Assembly (NCBI RefSeq): GCF_004570865.1
Contig: NZ_SPQS01000001.1
Span: forward strand, 542,959-606,958
Reading direction: 5' to 3'
DNA: 64,000 bases
Source: Bradyrhizobium frederickii
GTDB taxonomy: Bacteria > Pseudomonadota > Alphaproteobacteria > Rhizobiales > Xanthobacteraceae
Below, in pieces: positions 1-8,799 of this stretch (position 1 is its first letter; the number at the start of each line of letters is the position of its first letter). The notes beneath the pieces were generated by a model. It was given only the letters and a program-made list of their open reading frames with translations, made no database searches and was not told the DNA's origin. A program made the translations under genes and the position numbers.

Positions 1-3000
1 AGTCGGACAAGATCGACAGCGAGGCGAACCGCCGTACCATCACCGTGCTGTTTGCCGACCTCAGCGGCTTCACCGCGATGAGCGAGCGGCTCGACCCCGA
101 GGTCATGCAGACGCTTCAAAACGAGCTGTTCGAAGAGTTGACGGCCGCGGTGCAAAGCTTTGGCGGTTTCGTGGACAAATTCATCGGCGATGCGCTGCTT
201 GCTCTGTTTGGTGCCCCGGCAGCGCACGAGGACGACCCGGAGCGGGCGGTCCGCGCTGCCCTCGACATGATCGGCCGGACAGCGCGTCTCAGCGAACGCG
301 CGAAGGCGTATGCAGGTTCGCCGCTGCTGCTCCATGTCGGCATCAACACCGGGCACGTCGTCGCGGGCGGGCTCGGTGTGGGCGTTGCCAAATCCTATTC
401 GGTGACCGGCGATACAGTGAATACCGCCCAGCGGCTACAGTCGATGGCGGCTCCGGGCGAGGTGCTGGTCGGGCCATTGACCCACCGTCTGACGCGGCAT
501 GCGTTCTCCTATGACTCGCTTGGCGAGGTCTCGCTCAAGGGCAAGATGGGCAGCGTGCTGGTGCACCGCCTGAAGGAGCCGCTCGACACGCCCCGTGCGG
601 CACGTGGCCTCGACGCGCTGGGCCTCAATGCGCCGTTGATCGGGCGCGACGCCGAGCTTGCGCGCATCATCGGCTGTCTTGATCTCGCATGCGGCGGCGC
701 AGCTCAACTGGTGCGGCTGGTCGGTGAAGCCGGCATCGGGAAAACGCGCCTGGTCAGCGAATTCGCCGCCCGTATCCGCGACGAGGATCGATTTGCACGC
801 GTGGCGATTCGGCGGGTGGCGTGCTCGCCGCTGGGCGAACAATCCTACGGCACACTCGCCGCCGTGTTGCGCAGCGCCTACGGCATCGCGCAGAAGGCTG
901 GCGCCGCAGAGGCGGAGGCGAAGGTCGCCGAAGCGCTGTCGGAGCTCGGCCTCGCGACTGACGAGGCCGACCGACTGATGCCCCTCTACCTGCACGTACT
1001 CGGCCTCGGCGACCCCAACGCCGTGCTCAGGCATGTCGAGCCCGAACAGCTCCGCCGGCAGATATTCTTCGCGATCCGCACCGTCTTCGAACGCCGCCTG
1101 GCACTGTCGCCGCTGCTGATCATCGTCGAGGATCTGCATTGGGCGGATGCGGTATCCCTCGAAGCGTTGCGGTTCCTGATGGACAGAATGGAGCGGACGC
1201 GGCTGATGCTGCTGTTTACGCATCGGCCGATGCTGGAATTGGACCAGTTCGGTTCGAGCAAGATCAGTCACACAACCCTTCGGCTGCCCCCGCTCGACGA
1301 CGCCGAGGGACAGAGGCTGCTCGCGGCCTACTTCAGTCGCGTTTGGCGTGACCCACCTGGACGCCTGTTCAGCCGAATCCTCGACCGCGCCGGCGGCAAT
1401 CCGCTTTTTCTCGAGGAGATCATACGGGGCCTCATCGAAGCCGGCACGCTGGAGCGCGACGGCGCGCAGTGGCGGATGACGTCGGATGAAGCCGCCGCCG
1501 ATATTCCGGCAAGCATTCAGGCGTTGTTGCTGGCGCGCCTCGACCGGTTGCCGCCTCAGGTACGCCGGTTGGCACAGGAGGCCGCGGTGATCGGCCCGCG
1601 TTTTGATGCGGCGGCTCTCGGTGCGGCGGCAACCGAGCCGGCTGGGGTTGAAGCAGGGCTGGAACGTCTGTGCGACGCGGAGATCATCGAGGAGGTCGCG
1701 GGCTCGAACTCGATTTCGCTGCGGATCTACCGCTTCACGCAAACCATGCTTCAGGACGTGATCTATCAAAACCTGCTTCTACAGCGCCGGATCGAGCTTC
1801 ATGGACGGATTGGTGGAGCGCTCGAGAGGCTCTATGGCAACGAGCCCGAGCGCCTCGAAGATCTCATACTGCTCGGACATCACTTCAGTCTGAGCGCGAG
1901 CAAGTCGAAGGGCGCGCGTTATCTGCGCGCGGCCGGCGATCGCGCACGCGCCAGCTATGCCAATGACGATGCCATCCGTCTCTACCAACAGGCCCTCGCC
2001 GTGCTGTTGACCGGCGGCGAACTGGAGCCGGAACGTCTGGTCCTGTATGAGCGGATTGCGGACCTCTGTGGTGCGGCTGGCCGCCGGAACACGGCCGAGG
2101 AGCACTATCAGAGCGCGTTGGAGGGTCATCGCGCCGGGCAGGACCGGATCGGCGAAGCGCGGATTGTTCGCAAGCTTGGCCGATTGTTGTGGGACGCCGG
2201 CAAGCGGATCAAGGCAGAGACGCATTACGCCGAGGCGGCCAAATTGCTTGGAGGGACCGACGCGCCCATCGAGTGGGCGCATCTCTTGCAGGAGCGCGGC
2301 CGTCTCGCGTTTCGGACGGGCGATCACGTGGCCGCCGCAAAATGGGCAGACGAGGCGCTCGGCTATGCACGCTCGGTACCGGCGGGCGGGGACGAGCAGG
2401 CCGGGCTTGAGGCGGCACGGGCCATTGCCGAGGCCCTCAACACCAAGGGGGTTGCGCTGGCGCGGCTTGGACGACACGAGGAGGCGGTCCGTGAGGTGGA
2501 GCAAAGTGTCGCGACCGCCGAAGCGGCCGGGCTCCTTAACGTAGCGTGCCGCGGCTACACCAATCTCGGCGTGCTCTACACGATCGTTGACCCGGCGAAA
2601 GCCGTGGAGGTCTGCCGACGTGGACTCGATGTCGCACGTCGGATCGGGGATCTCGGGTTCCAGGCGCGTCTGCTTGCCAATTTTGCCGTTGCCTGCTGCA
2701 CCTTTACGGACAGATGTACCGAGGAAGGAGTGCCGGCTGCCGAAAGGGCAATCGAAATCGACCGTGCGCTCGATCAGCGCGAGCATCTCTCCGTGCCCTT
2801 GATTGTGCTTGGGCAGATCCATCAATGCCATTTCCGCCCCGATCTGGCCGCCCTCTGCTACAATGAAGCAATCGAGGTGGCGAACGAAACCGGCGAACCG
2901 CAGCAGCTCTTTCCATGCTATGATGGTCTCGCGACGCTGAGCCTTGATCGAGGCGACATGCCCGAGGCCGACCGATATTTCGCGCTGGCCCATGATGTCT

Positions 3001-3056
3001 GCGCCCGCCACGGGCTTGATCCCGCCGGGCTGATCGTACTGCCATTTCTTGACTAG
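1..3056 (+). CDS. Class III adenylate/guanylate cyclase - AAA ATPase - TPR protein, 5' truncated by window
   Basis: The reading frame is open to the window's first base, and the residues before the GTG at 45 (RRTITV) fit the usual lead into the cyclase motif VLFADLSGF, so the true start lies upstream. A class III nucleotide cyclase domain covers about the first 185 visible residues, with both metal aspartates (FADLSGF and FIGDALLALFG) and the VTGDTVNTAQRL block. It is followed by an AAA_16-type ATPase with Walker A GEAGIGKT (near residue 228 counted from 45) and Walker B-like LLIIVEDLHWAD, then a long helical TPR-like C-terminus to the end. This architecture belongs to multidomain signalling proteins that presumably make cAMP in response to an unknown cue; cAMP as product is inferred from family. 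The next gene starts 21 bp downstream, suggesting co-transcription. Confidence 0.9.
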   Translation, partial: SDKIDSEANRRTITVLFADLSGFTAMSERLDPEVMQTLQNELFEELTAAVQSFGGFVDKFIGDALLALFGAPAAHEDDPERAVRAALDMIGRTARLSERAKAYAGSPLLLHVGINTGHVVAGGLGVGVAKSYSVTGDTVNTAQRLQSMAAPGEVLVGPLTHRLTRHAFSYDSLGEVSLKGKMGSVLVHRLKEPLDTPRAARGLDALGLNAPLIGRDAELARIIGCLDLACGGAAQLVRLVGEAGIGKTRLVSEFAARIRDEDRFARVAIRRVACSPLGEQSYGTLAAVLRSAYGIAQKAGAAEAEAKVAEALSELGLATDEADRLMPLYLHVLGLGDPNAVLRHVEPEQLRRQIFFAIRTVFERRLALSPLLIIVEDLHWADAVSLEALRFLMDRMERTRLMLLFTHRPMLELDQFGSSKISHTTLRLPPLDDAEGQRLLAAYFSRVWRDPPGRLFSRILDRAGGNPLFLEEIIRGLIEAGTLERDGAQWRMTSDEAAADIPASIQALLLARLDRLPPQVRRLAQEAAVIGPRFDAAALGAAATEPAGVEAGLERLCDAEIIEEVAGSNSISLRIYRFTQTMLQDVIYQNLLLQRRIELHGRIGGALERLYGNEPERLEDLILLGHHFSLSASKSKGARYLRAAGDRARASYANDDAIRLYQQALAVLLTGGELEPERLVLYERIADLCGAAGRRNTAEEHYQSALEGHRAGQDRIGEARIVRKLGRLLWDAGKRIKAETHYAEAAKLLGGTDAPIEWAHLLQERGRLAFRTGDHVAAAKWADEALGYARSVPAGGDEQAGLEAARAIAEALNTKGVALARLGRHEEAVREVEQSVATAEAAGLLNVACRGYTNLGVLYTIVDPAKAVEVCRRGLDVARRIGDLGFQARLLANFAVACCTFTDRCTEEGVPAAERAIEIDRALDQREHLSVPLIVLGQIHQCHFRPDLAALCYNEAIEVANETGEPQQLFPCYDGLATLSLDRGDMPEADRYFALAHDVCARHGLDPAGLIVLPFLD

Positions 3057-3077
3057 GTCATATGAAGGAGTTCAACC

Positions 3078-3758
3078 ATGTCAGAACTTCATGCCGATGG
3101 ACCGCTTCAACCTGGCGATCGCGCACCGAACATCGTGCTGGATGCCATCACACGCGATGGAACGATCGCGCTCCAGGATTTTCGCGGACATAGTCCGATA
3201 TTGATCGGCTTGTTTCGAGGGCTGCACTGCCCGTTCTGTCGGCGCCATATCGCGGCACAGGCACAACTCGATGCAGCCCTGCGCGACAAGGGCGTCGAAA
3301 GTCTCACGATCGTGAATACGCCGATCGAGCGCGCGCGGCTTTACTTCCGCTATCATCCATTGCCCAATCTGCTCGCCGCGTCTGACCCCGAGCGGGTCTC
3401 GCACCGCGCGTTCGGTCTGCCCAATCTCGAGTTCACGGAAAAGGAGACCGAGTGGCCGCGCAAGGTGGGTATGGACGTCGTCATGAGCATGCAGGTCGAT
3501 ATGCCCGGCGAAACGCCGGGGCCGATGAATCGGTTGGCAGCTGCCGAGTACCTCAACAACAAGGACGGTTACGAGATCACGGAGGCCGACCAGCGGATGG
3601 CGGCAACCGGTCAGGGCCAGCTGTTCGGCCAGTTCCTGCTCGATCGTGAGGGAATCGTGCGTTGGACCTTTACCGAGGTTCCTGACGGCGGCCTGCGCAT
3701 GTTCGGGGCTCCGAGCCCTCAGGAGTTGATGTCGGCCGCCTCGCAGGTGGCAAGCTAG
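3078..3758 (+). CDS. AhpC/TSA-family peroxiredoxin-like (redoxin) protein
   Basis: A 226-residue thioredoxin-fold protein with the motif GLHCPFCRRH, giving a CxxC pair at about residues 51 and 54. Peroxiredoxins reduce peroxides through a peroxidatic cysteine, but CxxC at this position is also seen in thiol-disulfide oxidoreductase-like members, so the exact reaction is open. No signal peptide is visible, so it is probably cytoplasmic. The start is ATG with a clear AAGGAG ribosome binding site at 3064-3069. It sits 21 bp behind the cyclase/AAA/TPR gene and converges on hemD with only 17 bp between the stops. The fold call is firm; substrate is unknown. Confidence 0.82.
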   Translation: MSELHADGPLQPGDRAPNIVLDAITRDGTIALQDFRGHSPILIGLFRGLHCPFCRRHIAAQAQLDAALRDKGVESLTIVNTPIERARLYFRYHPLPNLLAASDPERVSHRAFGLPNLEFTEKETEWPRKVGMDVVMSMQVDMPGETPGPMNRLAAAEYLNNKDGYEITEADQRMAATGQGQLFGQFLLDREGIVRWTFTEVPDGGLRMFGAPSPQELMSAASQVAS

Positions 3759-3775
3759 GCATCGTCGCGTGGTGA

Positions 3776-4615
3776 TTAACCCGCTACCTTCGGCCGTTTC
3801 TCGGCGAGCGCTGCCGCCATCGCCGAGATCAGCGGTCGCATGAAGTACGCTTCCTCCGCCGGCGAAACGTCGGTGCGCAAGCCATGTGCGGCGAGCTCTC
3901 CGGAGACTGCAGGGCCGACCGACGCAATCAGCGTCTGTTCGAGGCCGGCGCGCAGCTTGGCCTCGCTGCCATGCGCCTTCGCGGCCTCGATCAGGCGGCG
4001 GACCTGGCCGAGATTGGTGAGCGCGAGGGCATCGATCCGTCCCGCGGCCATGTCGTCCACGGCGGCGATGATGTTGGCATCGGCTGCCTTGGAATCGTAG
4101 ACATAGGGCAGCACCGTATCGACCGCGGCGCCTTGCGCGGCGAGCGCGCCGGTCAGCGCGCTATGATCCTTGTCGGGATAGAGCTGAAGTCCGAGGCGCC
4201 GTCCCCTGAGGTCGAGCCTGCCCAGCATCTCGATCACGCCCTCGGTGGTCGGCTTCTCGGTCGTCTGCTGCGCCTCCAGACCGACCTCGCGCAACGCCTT
4301 GCCGGGCTTTGGGCCGCGGGTGAATTTCCGCGCCTTGGCGAGCGCCGTGACAAGGTCAGCGTCGAGCCCGCGGGCGCGGGCAAGCTTCATGATCCGCCGT
4401 AGGCCTTCGCCGGTCATCAGCACGAGATCGTCAAGCGGCTTCTCAATGGCGCGGCGGATCCAGGCCTCGATCGGGGCAGGGTCCGGCGCATCGTGGATGG
4501 TGAACATCGGGCATTGCACGACCTCGGCGCCTTGCTCGGCCAGCAGCTTGGAAAACTGCGCCTCCTCGCGCGTTTCCAGGATCAGGATGCGATAGCCGTT
4601 CAGGCGGTCGGCCAT
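3776..4615 (-). CDS. hemD: Uroporphyrinogen-III synthase family protein
   Basis: A 279-residue protein matching the HemD fold: two alternating alpha/beta lobes with the N-terminal [16 protein letters not shown] strand-helix unit and a later GLQLYPDK segment. HemD closes and inverts ring D of hydroxymethylbilane to make uroporphyrinogen III, the branch point to haem, sirohaem and cobalamin. The frame is open 52 codons further upstream, but ATG at 4615 is preferred because GGAGAA lies just upstream on this strand and homologous proteins begin near this MADRLNGYR. It is a stand-alone gene, not next to hemC, and is divergent from purU. A regulatory HemD-like role is possible but I see no fused DNA-binding domain. 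Confidence 0.8.
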   Translation of the reverse strand: MADRLNGYRILILETREEAQFSKLLAEQGAEVVQCPMFTIHDAPDPAPIEAWIRRAIEKPLDDLVLMTGEGLRRIMKLARARGLDADLVTALAKARKFTRGPKPGKALREVGLEAQQTTEKPTTEGVIEMLGRLDLRGRRLGLQLYPDKDHSALTGALAAQGAAVDTVLPYVYDSKAADANIIAAVDDMAAGRIDALALTNLGQVRRLIEAAKAHGSEAKLRAGLEQTLIASVGPAVSGELAAHGLRTDVSPAEEAYFMRPLISAMAAALAEKRPKVAG

Positions 4616-4785
4616 GGGGATTCTCCGGTGGTAATTCGCAATCGTCCGTTCATCCTGACTCCGCGCATTATGCTGAAGCAAGTCTCGGGATTGGCGCACG
4701 GGCGGGGTCGGTGCTAGAGCAGGGCGCAGATCGCGGGTCGTTCCGCTGCACAAACCTTCATCAAGAGCCAAGCCCGTTCATCAAC

Positions 4786-5649
4786 ATGCCCGATCATCAA
4801 TATGTCCTGACCTTGTCCTGTCCGGATCGGCCCGGCATCGTCTCGGCGGTATCGACGTTCCTCGCCCACAATGGACAGAACATTCTCGACGCCCAGCAGT
4901 TCGACGACATCGAGACCAAGAAGTTCTTCATGCGGGTGGTGTTCACCGCGGCCGATCTTGCCGTGGAACTGTCGGCGCTGCAGACCGGCTTTGCCGCGAT
5001 CGCCGAGCGTTTCGGCATGGAATGGCAGATGCGCGACCGCGCCGCGCATCGCAAGGTGATGCTGCTGGTGTCGAAGTCCGACCACTGCCTGGTCGACATC
5101 CTCTATCGCTGGCGCACCGGCGAGTTGCCGATGACGCTGACTGCGATCGTCTCCAACCATCCGCGGGAGGTCTATGCCGGGCTCGATTTCGGCGGCATTC
5201 CGTTCCACCACCTGCCGGTGACCAAGGAGACCAAGCGCGAGCAGGAAGCGCAGATCATGGACCTCGTCGGCAAGACGAAGACCGATCTCGTCGTACTCGC
5301 CCGCTACATGCAGATCCTGTCGGATGATCTGTCGGCCAAGCTTTCGGGCCGCTGCATCAACATCCACCACTCGTTCCTGCCGGGCTTCAAGGGCGCAAAG
5401 CCCTATCACCAGGCCCATGAGCGCGGCGTCAAACTGATCGGCGCCACCGCGCATTACGTCACGCGCGATCTCGACGAAGGCCCGATCATCGACCAGGACG
5501 TCGAGCGCATCAGTCATCGCGACACGCCGGAAGATCTGGTTCGCAAGGGTCGGGACATCGAGCGCCGCGTGCTGGCCCGCGCGATCCGCTACCATCTCGA
5601 CGATCGCGTCATCCTCAACGGCCGCAAGACCGTGGTGTTCGTGGATTAG
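4786..5649 (+). CDS. purU: Formyltetrahydrofolate deformylase
   Basis: A 287-residue protein, the standard length for PurU. Residues about 5-80 form an ACT domain ([14 protein letters not shown]) and the remainder a formyl-transferase hydrolase domain. The catalytic triad of the GART-type fold is present as N192 and H194 in [10 protein letters not shown] and D230 in [11 protein letters not shown]. The enzyme releases formate from 10-formyl-tetrahydrofolate, feeding PurT or balancing one-carbon pools; the ACT domain usually senses methionine or glycine. An in-frame upstream extension to 4711 exists, but ATG at 4786 places the ACT domain at the N-terminus as in the family. It is divergent from hemD. 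Confidence 0.95.
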   Translation: MPDHQYVLTLSCPDRPGIVSAVSTFLAHNGQNILDAQQFDDIETKKFFMRVVFTAADLAVELSALQTGFAAIAERFGMEWQMRDRAAHRKVMLLVSKSDHCLVDILYRWRTGELPMTLTAIVSNHPREVYAGLDFGGIPFHHLPVTKETKREQEAQIMDLVGKTKTDLVVLARYMQILSDDLSAKLSGRCINIHHSFLPGFKGAKPYHQAHERGVKLIGATAHYVTRDLDEGPIIDQDVERISHRDTPEDLVRKGRDIERRVLARAIRYHLDDRVILNGRKTVVFVD

Positions 5650-5709
5650 CGAATGGCGAGTGGCGAATGGAAGAGGAGTATATTCGCCACTCCCTATTCG
5701 CCATTCGCT
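5648..5709. repeat. Interspersed hairpin repeat at a convergent gene junction
   Basis: Two arms, 5648-5668 and 5682-5709, are inverted copies of each other: AGCGAATGGCGA then GTGGCGAAT on the left, ATTCGCCAC then TCGCCATTCGCT on the right, with a 7-base bulge in the right arm. It begins at the purU stop codon and ends just past the stop of the minus-strand lipoprotein gene. It may terminate or stabilise both transcripts; the shape is that of a small palindromic interspersed repeat. Confidence 0.75.
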
Positions 5710-5712
5710 CCG

Positions 5713-6003
5713 CTAGCGCACCGGGCTCCCCGATGTCGTCCCCGTCGCGCCCTTCTGCGCCTGCTCTTCCTTCTCGCGGTCCGCGGCCGGCAGCAGCCGC
5801 TTGCGTTCGCGTTCCTTCATGTAGGCGTCGTATTGCGGTGTGCCCGGTCGCGGCGGGGCATCGGCCGGCAGGCCGCCGGCCCATTGCGGGACGTAGTCGC
5901 CCATGCCGGCGGAGAGCTTCTCGTTGACCGTGCCGCAGCCTGCAAGGCTGGAAGCGAGCAGGGCGACTGCGGCGATCGAAAGCGGACGGGTGCGCATGGA
6001 CAT
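5713..6003 (-). CDS. Small predicted lipoprotein
   Basis: A 96-residue protein with a positively charged start, hydrophobic stretch and lipobox LAGC ending at about residue 23, followed by a Gly/Ser-containing then charged, proline-containing region (YMKERERKRLLPAADREKEE). It should be lipidated and anchored in the inner or outer membrane. No enzymatic domain is recognisable. Two in-frame ATG codons are possible, at 6003 and 5997, and neither has a strong ribosome binding site. It converges on purU across a hairpin repeat. Function unknown. Confidence 0.7.
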   Translation of the reverse strand: MSMRTRPLSIAAVALLASSLAGCGTVNEKLSAGMGDYVPQWAGGLPADAPPRPGTPQYDAYMKERERKRLLPAADREKEEQAQKGATGTTSGSPVR

Positions 6004-6354
6004 CTTTAGGGTCGTGCCCGATCGGGCCTGGATGAGGAGCGCCGGATGGCGTCAGCGGCGAACCATAGCTCTCAACCAGTAAAATTGGCCTATTCAGCGG
6101 TGGGCGAGGATGTATACATGATAGGTATTATAATACGCAAACTTCGGTCTTGAAGCGCCCGTTTGAGCTGATACGGTATACATTACGTGCTTTCGTTCAG
6201 GTGGCTTGGGTCGGCGTGACGAGGGGCTTCACCGCGCAGCCGTGGATGTCCCGATTCTGCAAGTGAGAGGCGGAATCCTCCATCCACTGCATCGTGCGGC
6301 CTCCTTAGAGTGGCGCGTCAACGAGCCATCGCCATCCGGTCAGGGGCTTTTTCG
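6004..6354. promoter_or_regulatory. AT-rich intergenic region with perfect palindromes
   Basis: About 570 bp separate the lipoprotein start from the ABC operon start, with no credible gene. Within it, 6100-6190 is strikingly AT-rich against the surrounding GC-rich DNA. It contains ATGTATACAT (6110-6119, perfect palindrome), GTATTATAATAC (6125-6136, perfect palindrome that includes a TATAAT) and a second GTATACAT at 6176-6183. These look like regulator-binding sites or promoter elements; which protein binds is unknown. Confidence 0.5.
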
Positions 6355-6381
6355 TTGACAGGACCATTTTCTTTGTACAAT
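6355..6381 (+). promoter_or_regulatory. Candidate sigma70-type promoter of the ABC importer operon
   Basis: TTGACA at 6355-6360 and TACAAT at 6376-6381 are separated by 15 bp, about 195 bp upstream of the substrate-binding protein gene. The spacing is shorter than the ideal 17 bp. The -10 lies inside the inverted repeat described next, so a bound protein would block polymerase. Confidence 0.45.
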
Positions 6382-6389
6382 CGTACAAA
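6372..6389. promoter_or_regulatory. GntR-like operator (perfect inverted repeat)
   Basis: TTTGTAC-AATC-GTACAAA is a perfect 7-bp inverted repeat with a 4-bp spacer. TTGTAC/GTACAA half-sites are typical of operators for GntR/FadR-family regulators. It overlaps the candidate -10 of the downstream importer operon, so it probably mediates repression. The regulator gene is not adjacent. Confidence 0.5.
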
Positions 6390-6576
6390 TCTCCCGCCGC
6401 CGTTGAGGCGGATCACGCGGCTTGCGCCGAATGGTCGCCCAACGTCCGATTGACAACGGGGTTGCAGAGGACGCCATGTGGCCGCACGGCATGGCTTGTC
6501 CGCAAGTGAAGAGCGGCAAGGACCGGGCACTCGGTCCGGCTCACAAGAACGCAGGAATGAAGGGGAGGGACATTTG

Positions 6577-7755
6577 ATGTTCGAACGCAAGATTTTTTCG
6601 CGGACTGCCGTAGCGGCCGCCATCGCAAGCCTCGCGGCCATCGCGCCGGCCAAGGCCGAGGACAGCGTCAAGATCGGCCTGATCCTGCCGATGACGGGCG
6701 GCCAGGCCTCGACCGGCAAGCAGATCGAGAACGCGATCAAGCTCTACATGCAGCAGAAGGGCGACACCGTCGCCGGCAAGAAGATCGAGATCATCCTCAA
6801 GGACGATGCCGCGATCCCGGACAAGACCAAGACCGCCGCGCAGGAGCTGATCGTCAACGACAAGGTCAACTTCATCGCCGGCTTCGGTGTGACGCCCGCC
6901 GCACTCGCGGCCGCGCCGCTGGCGACGCAAGCCAAGATCCCGGAAATCGTGATGGCGGCCGGCACCTCGATCATCACCGAGCGCTCGCCCTATATCGTGC
7001 GCACCAGCTTCACGCTGGCACAGTCCTCGACCATCATCGGCGACTGGGCGGTGAAGAACGGCATCAAGAAGGTGGCGACCCTGACCTCGGACTACGCGCC
7101 GGGCAATGACGCGCTGAACTTCTTCAAGCAGAATTTTACTGCGGGCGGCGGCGAGGTGGTTGAAGAGGTCAAGGTTCCCCTGCAGAACCCCGACTTCGCG
7201 CCGTTCCTGCAGCGCATGAAGGACGCCAAGCCCGACGCGATCTTCGTGTTCGTGCCGGCCGGCCAGGGCGGCAACTTCATGAAGCAATATGCCGAGCGTG
7301 GCCTCGACAAGGCCGGCATCAAGGTGATCGGGCCGGGCGACGTCACCGACGACGACCTGCTCAACAACATGGGCGACGCCGTGCTCGGCACGGTCACCGC
7401 GCATCTCTATTCCGCGGCGCATCCCTCGCAGATGAACAAGGATTTCGTCGCCGCCTACAAGAAGGCGTACGGCAATCGTCCGGGCTTCATGGCGGTGGGC
7501 GGCTATGACGGCATCCACCTGATCTACGAAGCGCTGAAGAAGACGGGCGGCGACACCGACGGCACCAAGCTGGTCGAAGCCATGAAGGGCCAGAAGTGGG
7601 AAAGCCCGCGCGGTCCGATCTCGATCGACCCCGAAACCCGCGACATCGTGCAGAACATCTACATCCGCAAGGTCGAGAAGGTCGACGGCGAGCTCTACAA
7701 TGTCGAGTTCGCGACCTTCGAGGCGGTCAAGGATCTCGGCAAGACCAAGAAGTGA
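6577..7755 (+). CDS. Branched-chain amino acid-type ABC transporter, periplasmic substrate-binding protein
   Basis: A 392-residue protein of the Peripla_BP_6/LivJ family. A signal peptide with probable cleavage after AKA at about residue 27 precedes the mature start EDSVKIGLILPMTGGQ, characteristic of this family. It captures ligand in the periplasm for the two permeases and two ATPases that follow. The start at ATG 6577 is supported by an AGGGGAGGG ribosome binding site at 6561-6569; the open frame extends further upstream but would bury the signal peptide. The substrate cannot be read from sequence: this family in rhizobia covers amino acids, urea, aromatic acids and amides. Confidence 0.92.
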   Translation: MFERKIFSRTAVAAAIASLAAIAPAKAEDSVKIGLILPMTGGQASTGKQIENAIKLYMQQKGDTVAGKKIEIILKDDAAIPDKTKTAAQELIVNDKVNFIAGFGVTPAALAAAPLATQAKIPEIVMAAGTSIITERSPYIVRTSFTLAQSSTIIGDWAVKNGIKKVATLTSDYAPGNDALNFFKQNFTAGGGEVVEEVKVPLQNPDFAPFLQRMKDAKPDAIFVFVPAGQGGNFMKQYAERGLDKAGIKVIGPGDVTDDDLLNNMGDAVLGTVTAHLYSAAHPSQMNKDFVAAYKKAYGNRPGFMAVGGYDGIHLIYEALKKTGGDTDGTKLVEAMKGQKWESPRGPISIDPETRDIVQNIYIRKVEKVDGELYNVEFATFEAVKDLGKTKK

Positions 7756-7821
7756 CGCGCGAAAGCGCGTCCTCCCGGGGCGCGCTTAGCGCGAACCCGG
7801 GATCTCGCGAGCCACTTTCTG

Positions 7822-7902
7822 CGTCATGCCCGGGCTTGTCCCGGGCATCCACGCAAAGCCCAGACAAGAACGTGGATGGCCGGGACGAGCCCGGCCATGA
7901 CG
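7822..7902. repeat. Interspersed palindromic repeat, family A copy 1
   Basis: CGTCATGCCCGGGCTTGTCC at the left and a near-complement ending GCCCGGCCATGACG at the right, with a centre around CGTGGATGGC, form a long hairpin between the binding-protein and permease genes. A second copy of the same family, in the same general layout but with an insert, lies at 57135-57273. Inside an operon it may modulate mRNA stability so that the binding protein is made in excess. Confidence 0.75.
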
Positions 7903-7921
7903 ATAACTCCAAGCTGAGACG

Positions 7922-8791
7922 ATGACCGCAATCCTCACCAACCTGTTCGATGGCGTTGCCTACGGCATGCTGCTGTTCGTGCTCGCCTGCGGGCTTGCGG
8001 TCACGCTCGGCCTGATGAACTTCGTCAATCTCGCCCATGGCGCCTTCGCCATGGCTGGCGGCTATGTCTGCATGGTCCTGGTCAACCGGATGGGCTGGCC
8101 GTTCTTCGCCGCACTGCCGCTCGCCTTCGTCTCCTCGGCCGCGATCGGCATTGTGCTCGAACGGACGCTCTACCGCCACCTCTATACGCGCAGCCATCTC
8201 GACCAGGTGCTGTTCACCATCGGCCTGACCTTCATGTCGGTTGCAGCCGTCGACTACATCCAGGGCTCATCGCGCGTCTTCATCAATCTGCCGGCCGCGC
8301 TCCAGGGCCAGTTCGACCTGTTCGGCGTCGGCATCGGCCGCTACCGGCTGATGATCATCGTGATTTGCGGCCTGCTCACCATCGCTCTGCAGATGGTGCT
8401 GGCCAAGACCCGCTTCGGCAGCCGCCTGCGCGCCGCCGTCGACGATCCCCGTGCCGCGAGCGGCCTCGGCATCAACGTGCCGCAGGTGTTCGCCTTTACC
8501 TTTGCCTTTGGTTGCGGCCTCGCCGGCCTCGGCGGTGCGCTTAGCGCCGAGATCCTCGGCCTCGATCCGTACTTCCCGCTGAAGTTCATGATCTACTTCC
8601 TGATCGTGGTCACCGTCGGCGGCTCCTCCTCCATAACAGGCCCATTCCTGGCCTCGCTCCTGCTCGGCATCGGCGACGTCGCCGGCAAATATTACGTGCC
8701 GAAGATGGGCCCCTTCGTGATCTACACCATGATGATCGTGATCCTGATCTGGCGCCCGAACGGCCTGTTCGGCCGCACGGCCGCGCGTTGA
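7922..8791 (+). CDS. Branched-chain amino acid-type ABC transporter permease (LivH family)
   Basis: A 289-residue, highly hydrophobic protein with the LivH-type N-terminus (LFDGVAYGMLLFVLACGLAV) and NFVNLAHGAF segment, and about eight predicted membrane spans. It forms half of the transmembrane channel with the LivM-type permease encoded next. The conserved EAA-like cytoplasmic segment lies near RAAVDDPRAASGLGIN. ATG start; the stop overlaps the beginning of the following gene region, typical of translational coupling. Confidence 0.92.
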   Translation: MTAILTNLFDGVAYGMLLFVLACGLAVTLGLMNFVNLAHGAFAMAGGYVCMVLVNRMGWPFFAALPLAFVSSAAIGIVLERTLYRHLYTRSHLDQVLFTIGLTFMSVAAVDYIQGSSRVFINLPAALQGQFDLFGVGIGRYRLMIIVICGLLTIALQMVLAKTRFGSRLRAAVDDPRAASGLGINVPQVFAFTFAFGCGLAGLGGALSAEILGLDPYFPLKFMIYFLIVVTVGGSSSITGPFLASLLLGIGDVAGKYYVPKMGPFVIYTMMIVILIWRPNGLFGRTAAR

Positions 8792-8799
8792 GTTCGCCG

